NCBI RefSeq assembly: GCF_001984105.1
Contig: NZ_MTQM01000007.1
Location: forward strand, 434,001-498,000
Source of the DNA: Microbacterium sp. CSI-V
GTDB taxonomy: Bacteria > Actinomycetota > Actinomycetes > Actinomycetales > Microbacteriaceae
Length of the DNA stretch: 64,000 nucleotides
Direction of reading: 5' to 3'
Shown here: positions 50,037 through 59,267 of the stretch, piece after piece
How positions within the stretch are numbered: the stretch's first letter is position 1
How the letters are laid out: each line of letters begins with the position of its first letter
The notes under the pieces: model-generated
Databases searched by the model: none
Told to the model about the DNA's origin: nothing
The model's input: only the letters and a program-made list of their open reading frames with translations
Translations under genes and position numbers: made by a program

Positions 50037-52622
50037 ATGACGCGGCAGAACCCCCTGGGTGTCGAGCGAGGCCAGGGTGCGGGGCTCTGGACGGTGTTCG
50101 GCATCGCCCTCGCCGTGGTCGTCGTCTACGGCGTGTCGCTGTGGATCCTGCCCGAGCAGGGGCCCGCGCTCGTGTGGTTCGTCGGCGCGCGCCTGGCCGT
50201 CGAGGCGACGGCCTGTGCGCTGGTGGTCGTCCGCGTGGTCCGGGTTCCGCGGGAACGCGCCGCCTGGACGGTCATGGCGGCGGCGCTCGGAGTCCTCGTC
50301 GTCGGAGACGCCGTGCAGTCGCTGGCACCGATCAGCGCGGACACCCTTCGCTGGCTCGCTCCGGTGGTCAACCTCCCGTTCTTCCTCGGTCTGATCGGAT
50401 GCCTCGGACTCCTCGTCCGAGACCGGTTCGCCCGCCTGTCTCTCTCGATGCTGCTGGACGCGCTCATCAGCACCCTGGGCCTCCTGTGCGTGGTGTTCTT
50501 CCTCACCTCCCTGGTCGGCGTGGGCGAGCAGGCGACGCTGCTGAGCCTGGCGTACCTGATCCCGTCCCTCCTCTACGTCAGCGTGCTCGTCGCGCTGCTC
50601 TCGGGGTTGAACCGACGCCCGTCGGTGGCGTGGTGGCTGAACCTGGGCGCGGCGCTCCTGCTGTTCCTGGGGAGCCTCGCCGTGGGACCGGCCCTCGCGC
50701 TCGGCCAGACGCGGACCCCCTCCCCCGTGGACGCCCTGTGGCCCGCGGCAGCCCTCCTGCTCGCCCTGGTCGCGTGGTGCGCTCCGACCAGCCGCACGGC
50801 CGCGAGCAACGGATTGCGCGTGGTCGTGTACGTCCCCGCGATCTTCTCGACCGGGGCCCTCGTCATCCTGGTGTTCAACGAGCTCGATACCGGCGGCGGC
50901 GCGATCGAGTTCCTCGCCTTCGCGACTCTGGCCACCGGGATCGCGCGGCTGCTGGTCTCGGTCATCGAGGCGGAGCGCCTCCGTCAGCGCGAGCGCGAGT
51001 TGAGCGCCAGTCTCGAGCGGGCTCGGGATGCCGCGCTGGCGGCGACCTCGGCGAAGAGCACGTTCCTCGCGACCATGAGCCACGAGATGCGCACGCCCCT
51101 GAACGCCATCCTCGGGATGAACGAGCTCCTCGCCGGCACCGACCTCGACCCCGTGCAGCGCGACTACGCCGACCGGGCATCCGCCAGCGGTTCGCTGCTG
51201 CTGGATGTCGTGACCGACATCCTGGACTTCTCGAAGATCGAGGCCGGCGCGATCGACCTGGTGCGCGCACCGTTCGATCTGCGACGCCTGGTGACCTCGA
51301 CCGTGACGGTGCTGTCCTTCGCCGCGGAGAGCAAGGGGCTGATCGTCGTGGCGGACTACGCGCCCGACGTCCCCACCCACGTGCTGGGCGACTCCACGCG
51401 CCTGCGGCAGGTGCTGGTCAACCTGCTCGGCAACGCCGTGAAGTTCACCGCCCAGGGCGAGGTGCGGGTGACCGTGCGCCGCGGCGCCGAGCCGGATGCC
51501 GTGCGCTTCGAGGTCACCGACACCGGGATCGGCATCCCCGCCGACGCCCTGCAGCGCATCTTCGAGCCCTTCACCCAAGCCGACGATTCCACCACGCGCA
51601 CGCACGGCGGCACGGGCCTGGGCCTGTCGATCTGCGATGCGCTCGTGCGCATGATGGGCGGCCGTATCCAGGTGAGCAGCGACGTCGGCCGGGGCAGCAC
51701 GTTCTCGTTCGAGATCGCGCTCGAGGCCACCGCCCCGCCGGCCCAGTCCCCGCGCGCCGTGGTGCGGGTGGGCCGTCACCCCTCTGCGGCGCAGGTCGCG
51801 ACCCCGACGGTCGCGCCGACGGCCTCGCCCGCGGCCGCCGTGCCCGCGCCGACCGAGCCCTCGGCATCCGTCGATCCGTCGGGCCAGGAGCCGCTGAACG
51901 TGCTGGTCGCCGAGGACAACCCCACGCTGCAGCTGCTGTCGTCGCAGATCCTCGGGCGCCTCGGGCACCGGGCGACGGTGGTCTCCAACGGCGAGGAAGC
52001 CGTCGTCGCGGTCGGCCGCGACACGTACGACATCGTGCTCATGGACGTCCACATGCCCGTGACGGACGGGCTCGAGGCGACGCGTCGGATCCGCGCGGCG
52101 GGCGACACCGTCGCGCAGCCGTACATCATCGCCCTCACGGCGGGGGCGACGGAGCAGGACCGCGATGACTGCCTGCGCGCGGGGATGGACGGCTACGTCA
52201 CGAAGCCGTTCACGATGAAGGACCTGCGCCGCGCCTTCGAGACCGCCGAGCTGCACGCGCCGCCGGAGGACCTCGCACCCGCCGCCGCGAGCCCCCACCG
52301 TTTCACGCTGCTGAACGACCTGGGGCCCGAGGTGAAGGCCGATGTCCTGCGCACGTTCGTGCTCCGGAGCGCCGACGACGTCTCGGCCATCGAGGAAGCC
52401 CTCCACCACGGATCGGCCGACGACGCGCGCGCGCTCGCCCACCGCCTGCGCGGGGCGAGCCTCGCGCTGGGGGCGGCGCTCCTCGCCGAGGCGTGCGCGC
52501 GCATCGAGCGCGGCTCCGACGAACAGGCTCTCGACCCGCGTCGGGTCGCCGCCGTCCGCGACGCCGCGGCGATCGTCGTCGACGACGCCGAGAGGGAGCT
52601 TCGTGCTCTTTCGTCGGGCTGA
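50037..52622 (+). CDS. Hybrid sensor histidine kinase with receiver and Hpt domains
   Basis: 861 residues from the ATG at 50037 (CGGAG eight bases upstream). About eight to nine N-terminal membrane segments (15-305) form the sensor. They are followed by HisKA with His349 (TMSHEMRTPLNAIL), HATPase_c (NAVKFT, DTGIGIP, GGTGLGLSIC), a Pro/Ala-rich linker, a receiver with Asp670 (LMDVHMPVTDG) and a C-terminal Hpt with His802 (LAHRLRGASLALG). This is a full His-Asp-His relay lacking only the last receiver, which the lone receiver at 43696-44061 could be. Its end overlaps the next gene by 20 bases. Confidence 0.92.
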   Translation: MTRQNPLGVERGQGAGLWTVFGIALAVVVVYGVSLWILPEQGPALVWFVGARLAVEATACALVVVRVVRVPRERAAWTVMAAALGVLVVGDAVQSLAPISADTLRWLAPVVNLPFFLGLIGCLGLLVRDRFARLSLSMLLDALISTLGLLCVVFFLTSLVGVGEQATLLSLAYLIPSLLYVSVLVALLSGLNRRPSVAWWLNLGAALLLFLGSLAVGPALALGQTRTPSPVDALWPAAALLLALVAWCAPTSRTAASNGLRVVVYVPAIFSTGALVILVFNELDTGGGAIEFLAFATLATGIARLLVSVIEAERLRQRERELSASLERARDAALAATSAKSTFLATMSHEMRTPLNAILGMNELLAGTDLDPVQRDYADRASASGSLLLDVVTDILDFSKIEAGAIDLVRAPFDLRRLVTSTVTVLSFAAESKGLIVVADYAPDVPTHVLGDSTRLRQVLVNLLGNAVKFTAQGEVRVTVRRGAEPDAVRFEVTDTGIGIPADALQRIFEPFTQADDSTTRTHGGTGLGLSICDALVRMMGGRIQVSSDVGRGSTFSFEIALEATAPPAQSPRAVVRVGRHPSAAQVATPTVAPTASPAAAVPAPTEPSASVDPSGQEPLNVLVAEDNPTLQLLSSQILGRLGHRATVVSNGEEAVVAVGRDTYDIVLMDVHMPVTDGLEATRRIRAAGDTVAQPYIIALTAGATEQDRDDCLRAGMDGYVTKPFTMKDLRRAFETAELHAPPEDLAPAAASPHRFTLLNDLGPEVKADVLRTFVLRSADDVSAIEEALHHGSADDARALAHRLRGASLALGAALLAEACARIERGSDEQALDPRRVAAVRDAAAIVVDDAERELRALSSG

Positions 52623-55600
52623 GCGCGACGCGTCCGCCGACCCCGTTGCGGATACTCCGCCCCCGGCGGCTCCCCCTGCCGACGCTCCCGCGCACGCGCC
52701 CGAGGATCCTCGACCCCAGCGCGCACGCAGCCTCTCGACCCGGACGATCGCGCTGGTCGTCGGGGCGGTGTACTTCGTCGGGTCGCTGATCATCTTCCGC
52801 GACGTGCTGTTCGCGATCCCGTCGGTCCTCCGCGGCGACGCGGTGATCGCCGGCGACGAGCTCGTGCCCTTCTTCAACTGGCACAGTCAGCTGCTCGACC
52901 AGGCCGCGGGTCAGTTCAACGAGCTGGTCAACGGCTACGAGTTCCGCGTCCGCTACGCGTTCCTCACGACCTGGCTGCGCTACTACGCCGTCCTGCCGTT
53001 CGCGATCCTCATCGTCATCCCGGCGTTGTTCTGGTCGGCCTATCTGACGGTCGCGAAGTTCATGGACAAGGTGTTCACGTCGCTGTCGTCGCAGGCGATC
53101 TACCTCGCGACGTTCTTCCCCGTCTCGTTGATCTACCTGATCATGGTCTACGCCAAGATCACCCACTTCTACACGCTCGTCCTCGGGCTCGTCCTCATGA
53201 CGATCTCGTCGTTGTGGATGCTGTACGCGCTGCTCTTCGCCGGCCGCAAGTGGAAGCGCTGGATGGTGATCGCCGCCGTCGCGACGCTGTTCAACCCCGC
53301 GATCCACTACCTGGTGCTGTTCACGCTCTTCTTCGCGCTGACGGTCGTCACGCTCCTCGTGGGCGAGGTCGGGAAGTGGATCCGCACGGGCGGCCCGCGC
53401 CGTCTGCATCGACTGCCCGGCCGCGTTCGCACCCTGGTTCTCCAGGGGGGACGGTGGAGACGCCTGCGGGCGTGGTTCGGCCGCTGGTCGCTCACGACGA
53501 CCGGGCGCATCTTCTGGGCCCTCGTCATCTACGCCGTGATCACCCTGATCCCCTACGCGCTGTTCGTGAAGTACGTCGCCCTCGCGGGTGTCTCGAACCT
53601 CTCGGACACGGTGCCGGGCGACTTCTACTTCATCCAGGATGCCTCGGTCTCCTGGCTCCACGAACTCTCGTGGGACCTCGCGGGCATCACCGACAAGATC
53701 CTGTTCGGCGACTACCTCGCCAAGGTGCCGCGCTACCCCGACGCCGTCTACACGCTGCTGCTGTTCGTGCCGCTCGCGGTCCCCTGGGTGCGCCGGAGAC
53801 TGTTCCGCACCCGCCATCACCGGCAGCTCCTCGGCGTGCTCATCGTCACGATCGTGTTCGCGATGTGGGCGACGATCGGCTACGGCGAGCCGCTGTGGTT
53901 CCCCACCTTCCACCGCACCCTCGCGGCCCTCGCGATCACCGCCAACGACAGTCATTCCGCGATCGGCAACCTCGTGGTGACGGCCGCCGGAACGGTCGTG
54001 CAGATCCTGCGTTTCCCGCATCGGTTCCAGCTCATCCTGTTCATGCTCGCGCCGCTGGTGATGTCGCTCACGCTGGCGCTGTTCATCGATGTCGTGAGCG
54101 GTCGGTGGCTCGCTCCGCGTCGGCGGCGGGCGCCCCGGGCGAAGGCGGCCCCGGTTCCGAAGCAGGCGAAGCCGAAGAACCCCGCGCGGGTGCGCGCTCG
54201 CAGCGAACTCCTCGTCTCGCTCCTGGCGACGGCGTGCATCGGCGCGGTGTTCTTCACGCCCTTCTGGTCGAACGATCCCTACCGTTCGGTGTTCGGCTCC
54301 GGCAACATGGCCGGGTTCCTCGCACCCTTCCCCCTGCACGACCTGCAGGAGCTCAAGCAGGAATTGAATACGCTCCCCGAGGGCAAGACGGTCGTCCTCC
54401 CGCCCACCGAGACCGCGAAGCTCGTTCAGGATGCCAACGGCGTCGACCACAAGTTCATCGACAAGTTCTTCATCTACTACCTCGACAAACCGAGCTACTA
54501 CTACGGCCTCACCGGGGACGTGAAGAACAAGTTCGACTTCTTCCTCATCCTGCGGGGGCTCTACTACCAGCAGGACTGGTGGATCAACGTCGCCCGAGAC
54601 ATCCAGATCAAATACGTCGTCGTCAACCGCAAGATCCACTCGAACAACGGCGTCGGCGCCGAATACCTGCCGAACGTCGAGAGCTACGTGGAGCCCGGGC
54701 TCCAGCGGCTGAAGGGAGACGTCGAGCTCCGGTTCGAGAACGACAGCTACGCGCTCTACGAGATCACCGATCAACCGCGCGCGAACCGCGAGACGATCCT
54801 GGTCGACTCCAGCTGGCAGACCTACCTCAACCTCGTCTTCAACCGACGGAACCTCAGCCGCTGCTACACGTTCGAATACACCCCGTACTACGACCCGACC
54901 GCGCTCCCCGCGGACGCGCCGATCCACCTGCTCACCGACGACGACGCCACCTCCGCCCTCGACCTCTGGCTGCTCGACCATCCCGACGCCATCGCCGGCC
55001 CCGACACGCGGATGTTCGCTTTCAACCCCGACGTCGTGGCATCCAACTATTACCTGTCGCCGATGTTCCGGTCGTTCCTGCTGTTCTCGAACACCAAGTG
55101 GAACCGCACCGGCATGATCACGCCCGGTGTCTTCGGGACGCTCCGGGGCTCGTTCATCGGTCTCCCCCGGGCGACCGAGATCAGCGTGCCGGTGACAGTG
55201 AAGGAACCCGGCAAGTACCGCGTGCTGATGCGCACGGCGAACACCGCGAACACGCTGCACATCACGTCGTCGTCGCTGTCGTACGACCAGTCGTTCGAGC
55301 TGCGGTCGCCACCGGAGAACGTCAAGCTCTTCCCCGTCGACGACGTCTACAAGCCCGGCCGCGTGGCCGCCGACACCTCCGCGATGTCGGTCGCCGATCT
55401 CGAACAGCAGATCCCCGACCAGCTCGTGCCGGTCAACTCGGGATTCAGCTTCCAGGACCTCGGCGTGGTGGACGCCCCGGCCGGCAAGCACACGTTCGCG
55501 ATCGACAAGACCGACACGAACCCGATGCTCTTCGAAGGCCTCATGCTCGTCCCCGAGGAGACGTACCAGTCGCTCTCCCTCCCCGCGAACGTCGAGAAGA

Positions 55601-55944
55601 TCACCGACCCGAACGCCCTCGAATGCTCGGAGCGCACCGTGAGCGCCGGCGGCAAGGACGGCTACGTCGACCCCGCGGCCAACCCCGAGCACGCCAACCT
55701 CACCCAGGATCAGCTGCTGAACCTCGCCGCCGCCGACGTCACCGACCTCGAACCGCCCAGCGGCGGTGTCGTCGGGTCGAGCTGGGTCGGGGTGGGGCTG
55801 ACGGTCCTGCTCATCGCGGGCAGCCTCGTGCTCGTACGGTGGCGCGCCCGCTTGCATCCCGACGACGATGAGGACGAGGATCGCGACACCGACGACCTCG
55901 ACGACGATCCGACCGACCCCCCACCCCAGGAGCCTCGATCATGA
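52603..55944 (+). CDS. Very large polytopic membrane protein, GT-C-like, with extracellular C-terminal region
   Basis: 1113 residues from a GTG at 52603 with AGGGAG upstream. A membrane part (about 45-480) with about ten helices begins with IFRDVLF and GDELVPFFN, resembling the acidic first loop of GT-C glycosyltransferases. A second hydrophobic part near 540-565 is followed by a long soluble region rich in Tyr and Asp, with a beta-sandwich-like stretch (PGKYRVLMRTANTANTLHI) and a final membrane helix and acidic tail. I cannot name the family; arabinofuranosyltransferase-like or YfhO-like enzymes are alternatives. It is coupled to the kinase gene (20-base overlap) and to the pyruvyl transferase gene (ATGA). 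Confidence 0.75.
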   Translation: MLFRRAERDASADPVADTPPPAAPPADAPAHAPEDPRPQRARSLSTRTIALVVGAVYFVGSLIIFRDVLFAIPSVLRGDAVIAGDELVPFFNWHSQLLDQAAGQFNELVNGYEFRVRYAFLTTWLRYYAVLPFAILIVIPALFWSAYLTVAKFMDKVFTSLSSQAIYLATFFPVSLIYLIMVYAKITHFYTLVLGLVLMTISSLWMLYALLFAGRKWKRWMVIAAVATLFNPAIHYLVLFTLFFALTVVTLLVGEVGKWIRTGGPRRLHRLPGRVRTLVLQGGRWRRLRAWFGRWSLTTTGRIFWALVIYAVITLIPYALFVKYVALAGVSNLSDTVPGDFYFIQDASVSWLHELSWDLAGITDKILFGDYLAKVPRYPDAVYTLLLFVPLAVPWVRRRLFRTRHHRQLLGVLIVTIVFAMWATIGYGEPLWFPTFHRTLAALAITANDSHSAIGNLVVTAAGTVVQILRFPHRFQLILFMLAPLVMSLTLALFIDVVSGRWLAPRRRRAPRAKAAPVPKQAKPKNPARVRARSELLVSLLATACIGAVFFTPFWSNDPYRSVFGSGNMAGFLAPFPLHDLQELKQELNTLPEGKTVVLPPTETAKLVQDANGVDHKFIDKFFIYYLDKPSYYYGLTGDVKNKFDFFLILRGLYYQQDWWINVARDIQIKYVVVNRKIHSNNGVGAEYLPNVESYVEPGLQRLKGDVELRFENDSYALYEITDQPRANRETILVDSSWQTYLNLVFNRRNLSRCYTFEYTPYYDPTALPADAPIHLLTDDDATSALDLWLLDHPDAIAGPDTRMFAFNPDVVASNYYLSPMFRSFLLFSNTKWNRTGMITPGVFGTLRGSFIGLPRATEISVPVTVKEPGKYRVLMRTANTANTLHITSSSLSYDQSFELRSPPENVKLFPVDDVYKPGRVAADTSAMSVADLEQQIPDQLVPVNSGFSFQDLGVVDAPAGKHTFAIDKTDTNPMLFEGLMLVPEETYQSLSLPANVEKITDPNALECSERTVSAGGKDGYVDPAANPEHANLTQDQLLNLAAADVTDLEPPSGGVVGSSWVGVGLTVLLIAGSLVLVRWRARLHPDDDEDEDRDTDDLDDDPTDPPPQEPRS

Positions 55945-57092
55945 CCGCACCCGCCCGCCGCATCGTGTTCCTCGGGACCCACGGGCAGTACAACATCGGC
56001 GACGAGCTGCTGCTCGAGACGTTCCTCACGCAGCTCGGCCCGCAGCACCGGTACCTCGTCAACAGCTACGACCCGGACTTCACCCGCGCGCAGCTGCGCC
56101 CTCGATTCGACGTCCGCGTGATCGACACGGGAGCGGACCGGCTGCAGCTGCTCCGCGCGCTACGCGGTGCCGATCTCCTCGTCTTCGGCGGAGGCTCGAT
56201 CATCAAGGAGCTGTACGCGTCGACGGGACGCAACCCCTACTCGACGCTCGCGATGATCCTCGGGGTGGTGACCTTCGCCCGGCGCATCGCGCGCAAGCCC
56301 GTGGCCATGCTCAACATCGGCGTCGGTCCGCTGCGTACCCGGACGGGGTTGTGGCTCGCGCGGCGGATCCTCTCGCAGGTCGACCTCATCACCGTGCGGG
56401 ATCAGAAGTCGTTCGACACCTGCCGTGAGATCGGGATCGACGCGACCCTCGTCCCGGATGCCGTGTTCTCCACCGACGAGGAGTTCCTGCTCCGGCCCGC
56501 CGACGACACCCCCGCTCCCCGGTCCGACGGCGCGCTCCGGGTCGCGCTCAACCTGAATTTCGACATCGAGAACCCGGAGGCGTGGGAGCCGTTCCTCGAC
56601 CGGCTCGCCGCCGCGCTCGAGAGCGTCCACGCCCGGCATCCGATCGAAGTGCACTCGCTTCCGATGCAGATCGGCTTCAAGGACCACGACGACGTCGAGG
56701 TGCTCGACGCCCTCGCCGGACGCCTGGCATCCGTCCCGTTCGTGCGTCACGAACCGCGGACCCACGTGGAGGCCGCCCGCCTCATCCGCGACAGCGACGT
56801 GCTGGTAAGCGAGCGGCTGCACGCCATCGTGATGGCCTCCCTCCTCGGCGTGCCCTCGTTCGTGCTCGCCTACGACGTCAAGGTGCGCGAGCTCGCGAAG
56901 ACCCTGGGACTCACCGAGTGGACGGTCGACATCAACGAGCCGTTCGAGGCGTCCGCTCTGGCCGACGGTCTCGTCGACCTGATCGAACGGCGGGAAGCCG
57001 TGGGGGCCGCGGTCGGCGCCCGGAGCGCCGAGCTGCGCACCGCGGCCCGCGACAGCTTCGCGCGGGCGCAGGGGTGGGCGGAGAGCGCGTGA
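55941..57092 (+). CDS. Polysaccharide pyruvyl transferase family protein
   Basis: 383 residues. The pattern FLGTHGQYNIGDELLLETFL near 10-29, LLVFGGGSIIKE near 77-88, the VRDQKSF stretch and VSERLHAIVMASLLGVP fit the CsaB/PS_pyruv_trans family, which adds pyruvate ketals to surface glycans from phosphoenolpyruvate. Ketal pyruvate on secondary cell-wall polymers is a known anchor for S-layer-type proteins. It overlaps the large membrane protein gene by four bases and ends the plus-strand operon. Confidence 0.88.
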   Translation: MTAPARRIVFLGTHGQYNIGDELLLETFLTQLGPQHRYLVNSYDPDFTRAQLRPRFDVRVIDTGADRLQLLRALRGADLLVFGGGSIIKELYASTGRNPYSTLAMILGVVTFARRIARKPVAMLNIGVGPLRTRTGLWLARRILSQVDLITVRDQKSFDTCREIGIDATLVPDAVFSTDEEFLLRPADDTPAPRSDGALRVALNLNFDIENPEAWEPFLDRLAAALESVHARHPIEVHSLPMQIGFKDHDDVEVLDALAGRLASVPFVRHEPRTHVEAARLIRDSDVLVSERLHAIVMASLLGVPSFVLAYDVKVRELAKTLGLTEWTVDINEPFEASALADGLVDLIERREAVGAAVGARSAELRTAARDSFARAQGWAESA

Positions 57093-57120
57093 GCTCGTCG
57101 GGCCGCGGTCCTCGACGAGG

Positions 57121-57441
57121 TCACCGACTAGTCGGTGCTCCAACCTCCGCGTCAGACTCGAAGTGCCGCAGCTCCAGCGGCTGCCGCAGGAACCGCTCCT
57201 CGTCCGGGAATGTCACCGGCTGCGTGCGCCAGTCGACGCCCGCGTAGGCGACGAGAGCCGCCTCATCCGTCCATTCGCTGACGTACTGCACCCGCGACGG
57301 ATCGGCGAGGTCGACGAGCACGTCGTGGCGGTGTAATCCGTCGTACTGCTCGGGGAACGATGCGACCAGCTCGCGCAGCAGAGCGAGGAACTCATCGGCG
57401 AGACCGTCCCGGACGTGCGCCTCGGATACCCGGACGATCAT
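57121..57441 (-). CDS. Antibiotic biosynthesis monooxygenase (ABM) domain protein
   Basis: 106 residues. The dimeric ferredoxin-like pattern is visible: MIVRVSEAHVRDGLADEFLALLRELV, DGLHRHDVLVDLADPSRVQYVSEWTDEAALVAYAG. Such small proteins are cofactor-free oxygenases or stress proteins; the substrate is not predictable. The ATG overlaps the stop of the deaminase gene by four bases. Its own end forms a 16-base palindrome with the spacer. Confidence 0.85.
   Translation of the reverse strand: MIVRVSEAHVRDGLADEFLALLRELVASFPEQYDGLHRHDVLVDLADPSRVQYVSEWTDEAALVAYAGVDWRTQPVTFPDEERFLRQPLELRHFESDAEVGAPTSR
57122..57137. terminator. Palindrome at convergent gene ends
   Basis: CACCGACTAGTCGGTG is a perfect 16-base palindrome covering the last codons of the ABM gene, 30 bases past the pyruvyl transferase stop. 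The rare word CTAG is at its centre. A short hairpin terminator for both strands is possible. Confidence 0.4.
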
Positions 57442-57923
57442 CGCCAGAACCCGCGGTGGGGCTCGGCCGCCTCGTCCTCGAGATGCGGACCCGAGACGAC
57501 GGTCGGCTGACTCCCGCCGGCGAACACCTCGCGGGACGGGAGGTCCAGCTCCCGTCCGTCCTCGCCAGACTCGGCGAGCGCGATGAGCCCCCGCCCCGAC
57601 AGGGCGTAGACCATGCGCCCGATGCCCGCCCAGAACATCGCCCCCGCGCACATCGCACAGGGTTCGCACGACGTGTACAGGGTGGATGCCGCCAGCTCGG
57701 TGGCATCCAGTTCTCTCCAGGCCAGGCGGACGAGGTTGGTCTCGGCGTGGCCGGTGACGTCGCGGTCGGTGACGACGGTGTTCTCGGCCTCGAGGATGCC
57801 TCCGTCGCCAGTGACGAGGATCGCGCCGAAGGGGTGGTTGCCGTGGGCGCGGGCGTCGATCGACACCTGGATCGCGCGGCGGAGGTGCGCGGTCTCGGTC
57901 GGATCGAGGGTGTCGGTGGTCAT
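57438..57923 (-). CDS. Cytidine/deoxycytidylate-type nucleoside or base deaminase
   Basis: 161 residues. The zinc site is complete: His59 and Glu61 in GHAETNL, Cys89 and Cys92 in SCEPCAMC. The length and the motif FGAILV with CAGAMFWAGIGRMVYAL point to the guanine deaminase/TadA-like group. The exact substrate (guanine, cytosine or a modified base) is open. It is upstream of and overlaps the ABM gene. Confidence 0.88.
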   Translation of the reverse strand: MTTDTLDPTETAHLRRAIQVSIDARAHGNHPFGAILVTGDGGILEAENTVVTDRDVTGHAETNLVRLAWRELDATELAASTLYTSCEPCAMCAGAMFWAGIGRMVYALSGRGLIALAESGEDGRELDLPSREVFAGGSQPTVVSGPHLEDEAAEPHRGFWR

Positions 57924-57983
57924 GGCCACGATCCTAGGGACGCCGGGGCGATCGTGTTGATCGCGCGGCACCCGCACGGGTGG

Positions 57984-58340
57984 TCAGCTCGCCGACCCCG
58001 TGCCGCTGCTCGACCCGTCGGTCGTTCCGTCCGAGCTTCCCGAGCCGCCCTGCGGCGGGGTTCCGTATCCGCCGTCGGGAGGCGTACCGCCATCGGGGGG
58101 CGTGCCCATCTCGGGCCGCGTGCCGTTGCCGAAGCCGGGCCCGGTGTTCGAGGTGCTCGCGTTGGCCGCCGAGGCGTTGCCGATCGCGAAACCGGCCCCT
58201 CCCCCGATGAGCAGGCCGAGGGCCAGTGCGCCCGCGCTGATGCCGGCGACCAGCCGTCGGGTGAACGTGGGGCGGCGCCGTGCGGGAGCGGAGGACGAGT
58301 TCGTCGGCGGCGTCGCCGGAACGAAGGAGTGATCGGTCAT
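57984..58340 (-). CDS. Small membrane-anchored protein with Gly/Pro/Ser-rich extracellular tail
   Basis: 118 residues. A cytoplasmic start with basic residues (about 20-28) leads into one membrane helix (about 29-52, AGISAGALALGLLIGGGAGFAIG). The rest is low-complexity: TPPDGGTPPDGGYGTPPQGG and then Ser/Gly/Thr. I do not recognise a family; it looks like a wall-spanning stalk without a domain at its end. The ATG at 58340 has no strong ribosome site. Confidence 0.65.
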   Translation of the reverse strand: MTDHSFVPATPPTNSSSAPARRRPTFTRRLVAGISAGALALGLLIGGGAGFAIGNASAANASTSNTGPGFGNGTRPEMGTPPDGGTPPDGGYGTPPQGGSGSSDGTTDGSSSGTGSAS

Positions 58341-58523
58341 GCCGCCGAGTGTGACGACGCGACACAAACGCAGGACTGGCGGCGGCTGTGGGAACGCTAT
58401 GAGGCGCTCCGCCCCTCGACGGAGGTCGCAACGGGTCTCGACATCCGTTCCTGGCCCGGTGCCGCGACCGTTCCTAGCCTGACGCTGCGCGGCACCTCCG
58501 CCGTCCGTGAGAGGAGCACTCCC

Positions 58524-59240
58524 ATGTCACAATCCCCCACCATCGTCCTCGTCCACGGCGCCTTCGCCGACGCTGCGAGCTGGGCGCCCGTCACGCGCAC
58601 GCTGCTCGACCAGGGGTACACCGTCCGAGTCCCCGCCGTTCCCAACCGGAGCCTGCTCGGGGACGCGGCCTACATCCGCTCGGTCGTCGAGCACATCGAC
58701 GGGCCCGTCCTGCTCGCCGGGCACTCGTACGGAGGTGCCGTCATCACCGTGGCCGGCGTCGCGGACAACGTCGTGGGCCTCGTCTACGTCTCGGGCTACG
58801 CGCTGGCAGAGGGCGAGAGCCTCGGCGAGCTGCAGGGCGGCTTCCCCGACTCCGACCTCGCCCAGCACCTCGTCTACACGCCGTTCCCCGTCGACGGCGG
58901 GGAGGACGGCACCGATGTGTCGGTGGAGATCGCCGCGTTCCCTGACGTCTTCGCCCACGGCGTGCCGCTCGAGACGGCGGAGGTGCTCGCGGTGTCGCAG
59001 CGCCCGCTCGCCGCGCTGGCGTTCGGCGAACCGGCACCGGTGGCCGCGTGGAAGACGAAGCCGGCCTGGGGCATCGTGTCCAGTTCGGACCACACCATCA
59101 ACCCCGACGTCGAGCGCTTCGGGTACACGCGGGCCGGCCTGCGTTCGGTCGTCGAGATCGACGCGCCGCACCTCGTGATGCAGTCGCACCCCGCCGAGGT
59201 CGCCCGGGTCATCACCGACGCGATCGCCGAGATCGGCTGA
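58524..59240 (+). CDS. Alpha/beta hydrolase (esterase family)
   Basis: 238 residues. The nucleophile elbow is GHSYGG with Ser68; the oxyanion loop HGAFADAASW opens the protein and the catalytic His lies in DAPHLVMQSHP near the end. The pattern is that of the EstC/YcaC-neighbour hydrolases of actinobacteria, close to methyl-esterase/hydroxynitrile lyase folds. The substrate is unknown. The ATG has GAGGAG nine bases before it. A 183-base upstream spacer shows no clear feature. Confidence 0.88.
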   Translation: MSQSPTIVLVHGAFADAASWAPVTRTLLDQGYTVRVPAVPNRSLLGDAAYIRSVVEHIDGPVLLAGHSYGGAVITVAGVADNVVGLVYVSGYALAEGESLGELQGGFPDSDLAQHLVYTPFPVDGGEDGTDVSVEIAAFPDVFAHGVPLETAEVLAVSQRPLAALAFGEPAPVAAWKTKPAWGIVSSSDHTINPDVERFGYTRAGLRSVVEIDAPHLVMQSHPAEVARVITDAIAEIG

Positions 59241-59267
59241 GCCGAGCGCGACGCGGAGGACACCGCC

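Noticed and set aside
49551..55857. Open frames of over 1100 codons on the minus strand opposite the hybrid kinase and large membrane protein
   Set aside because: They mirror the codon periodicity of the real genes, have highly charged low-complexity composition and show no family pattern or ribosome site.
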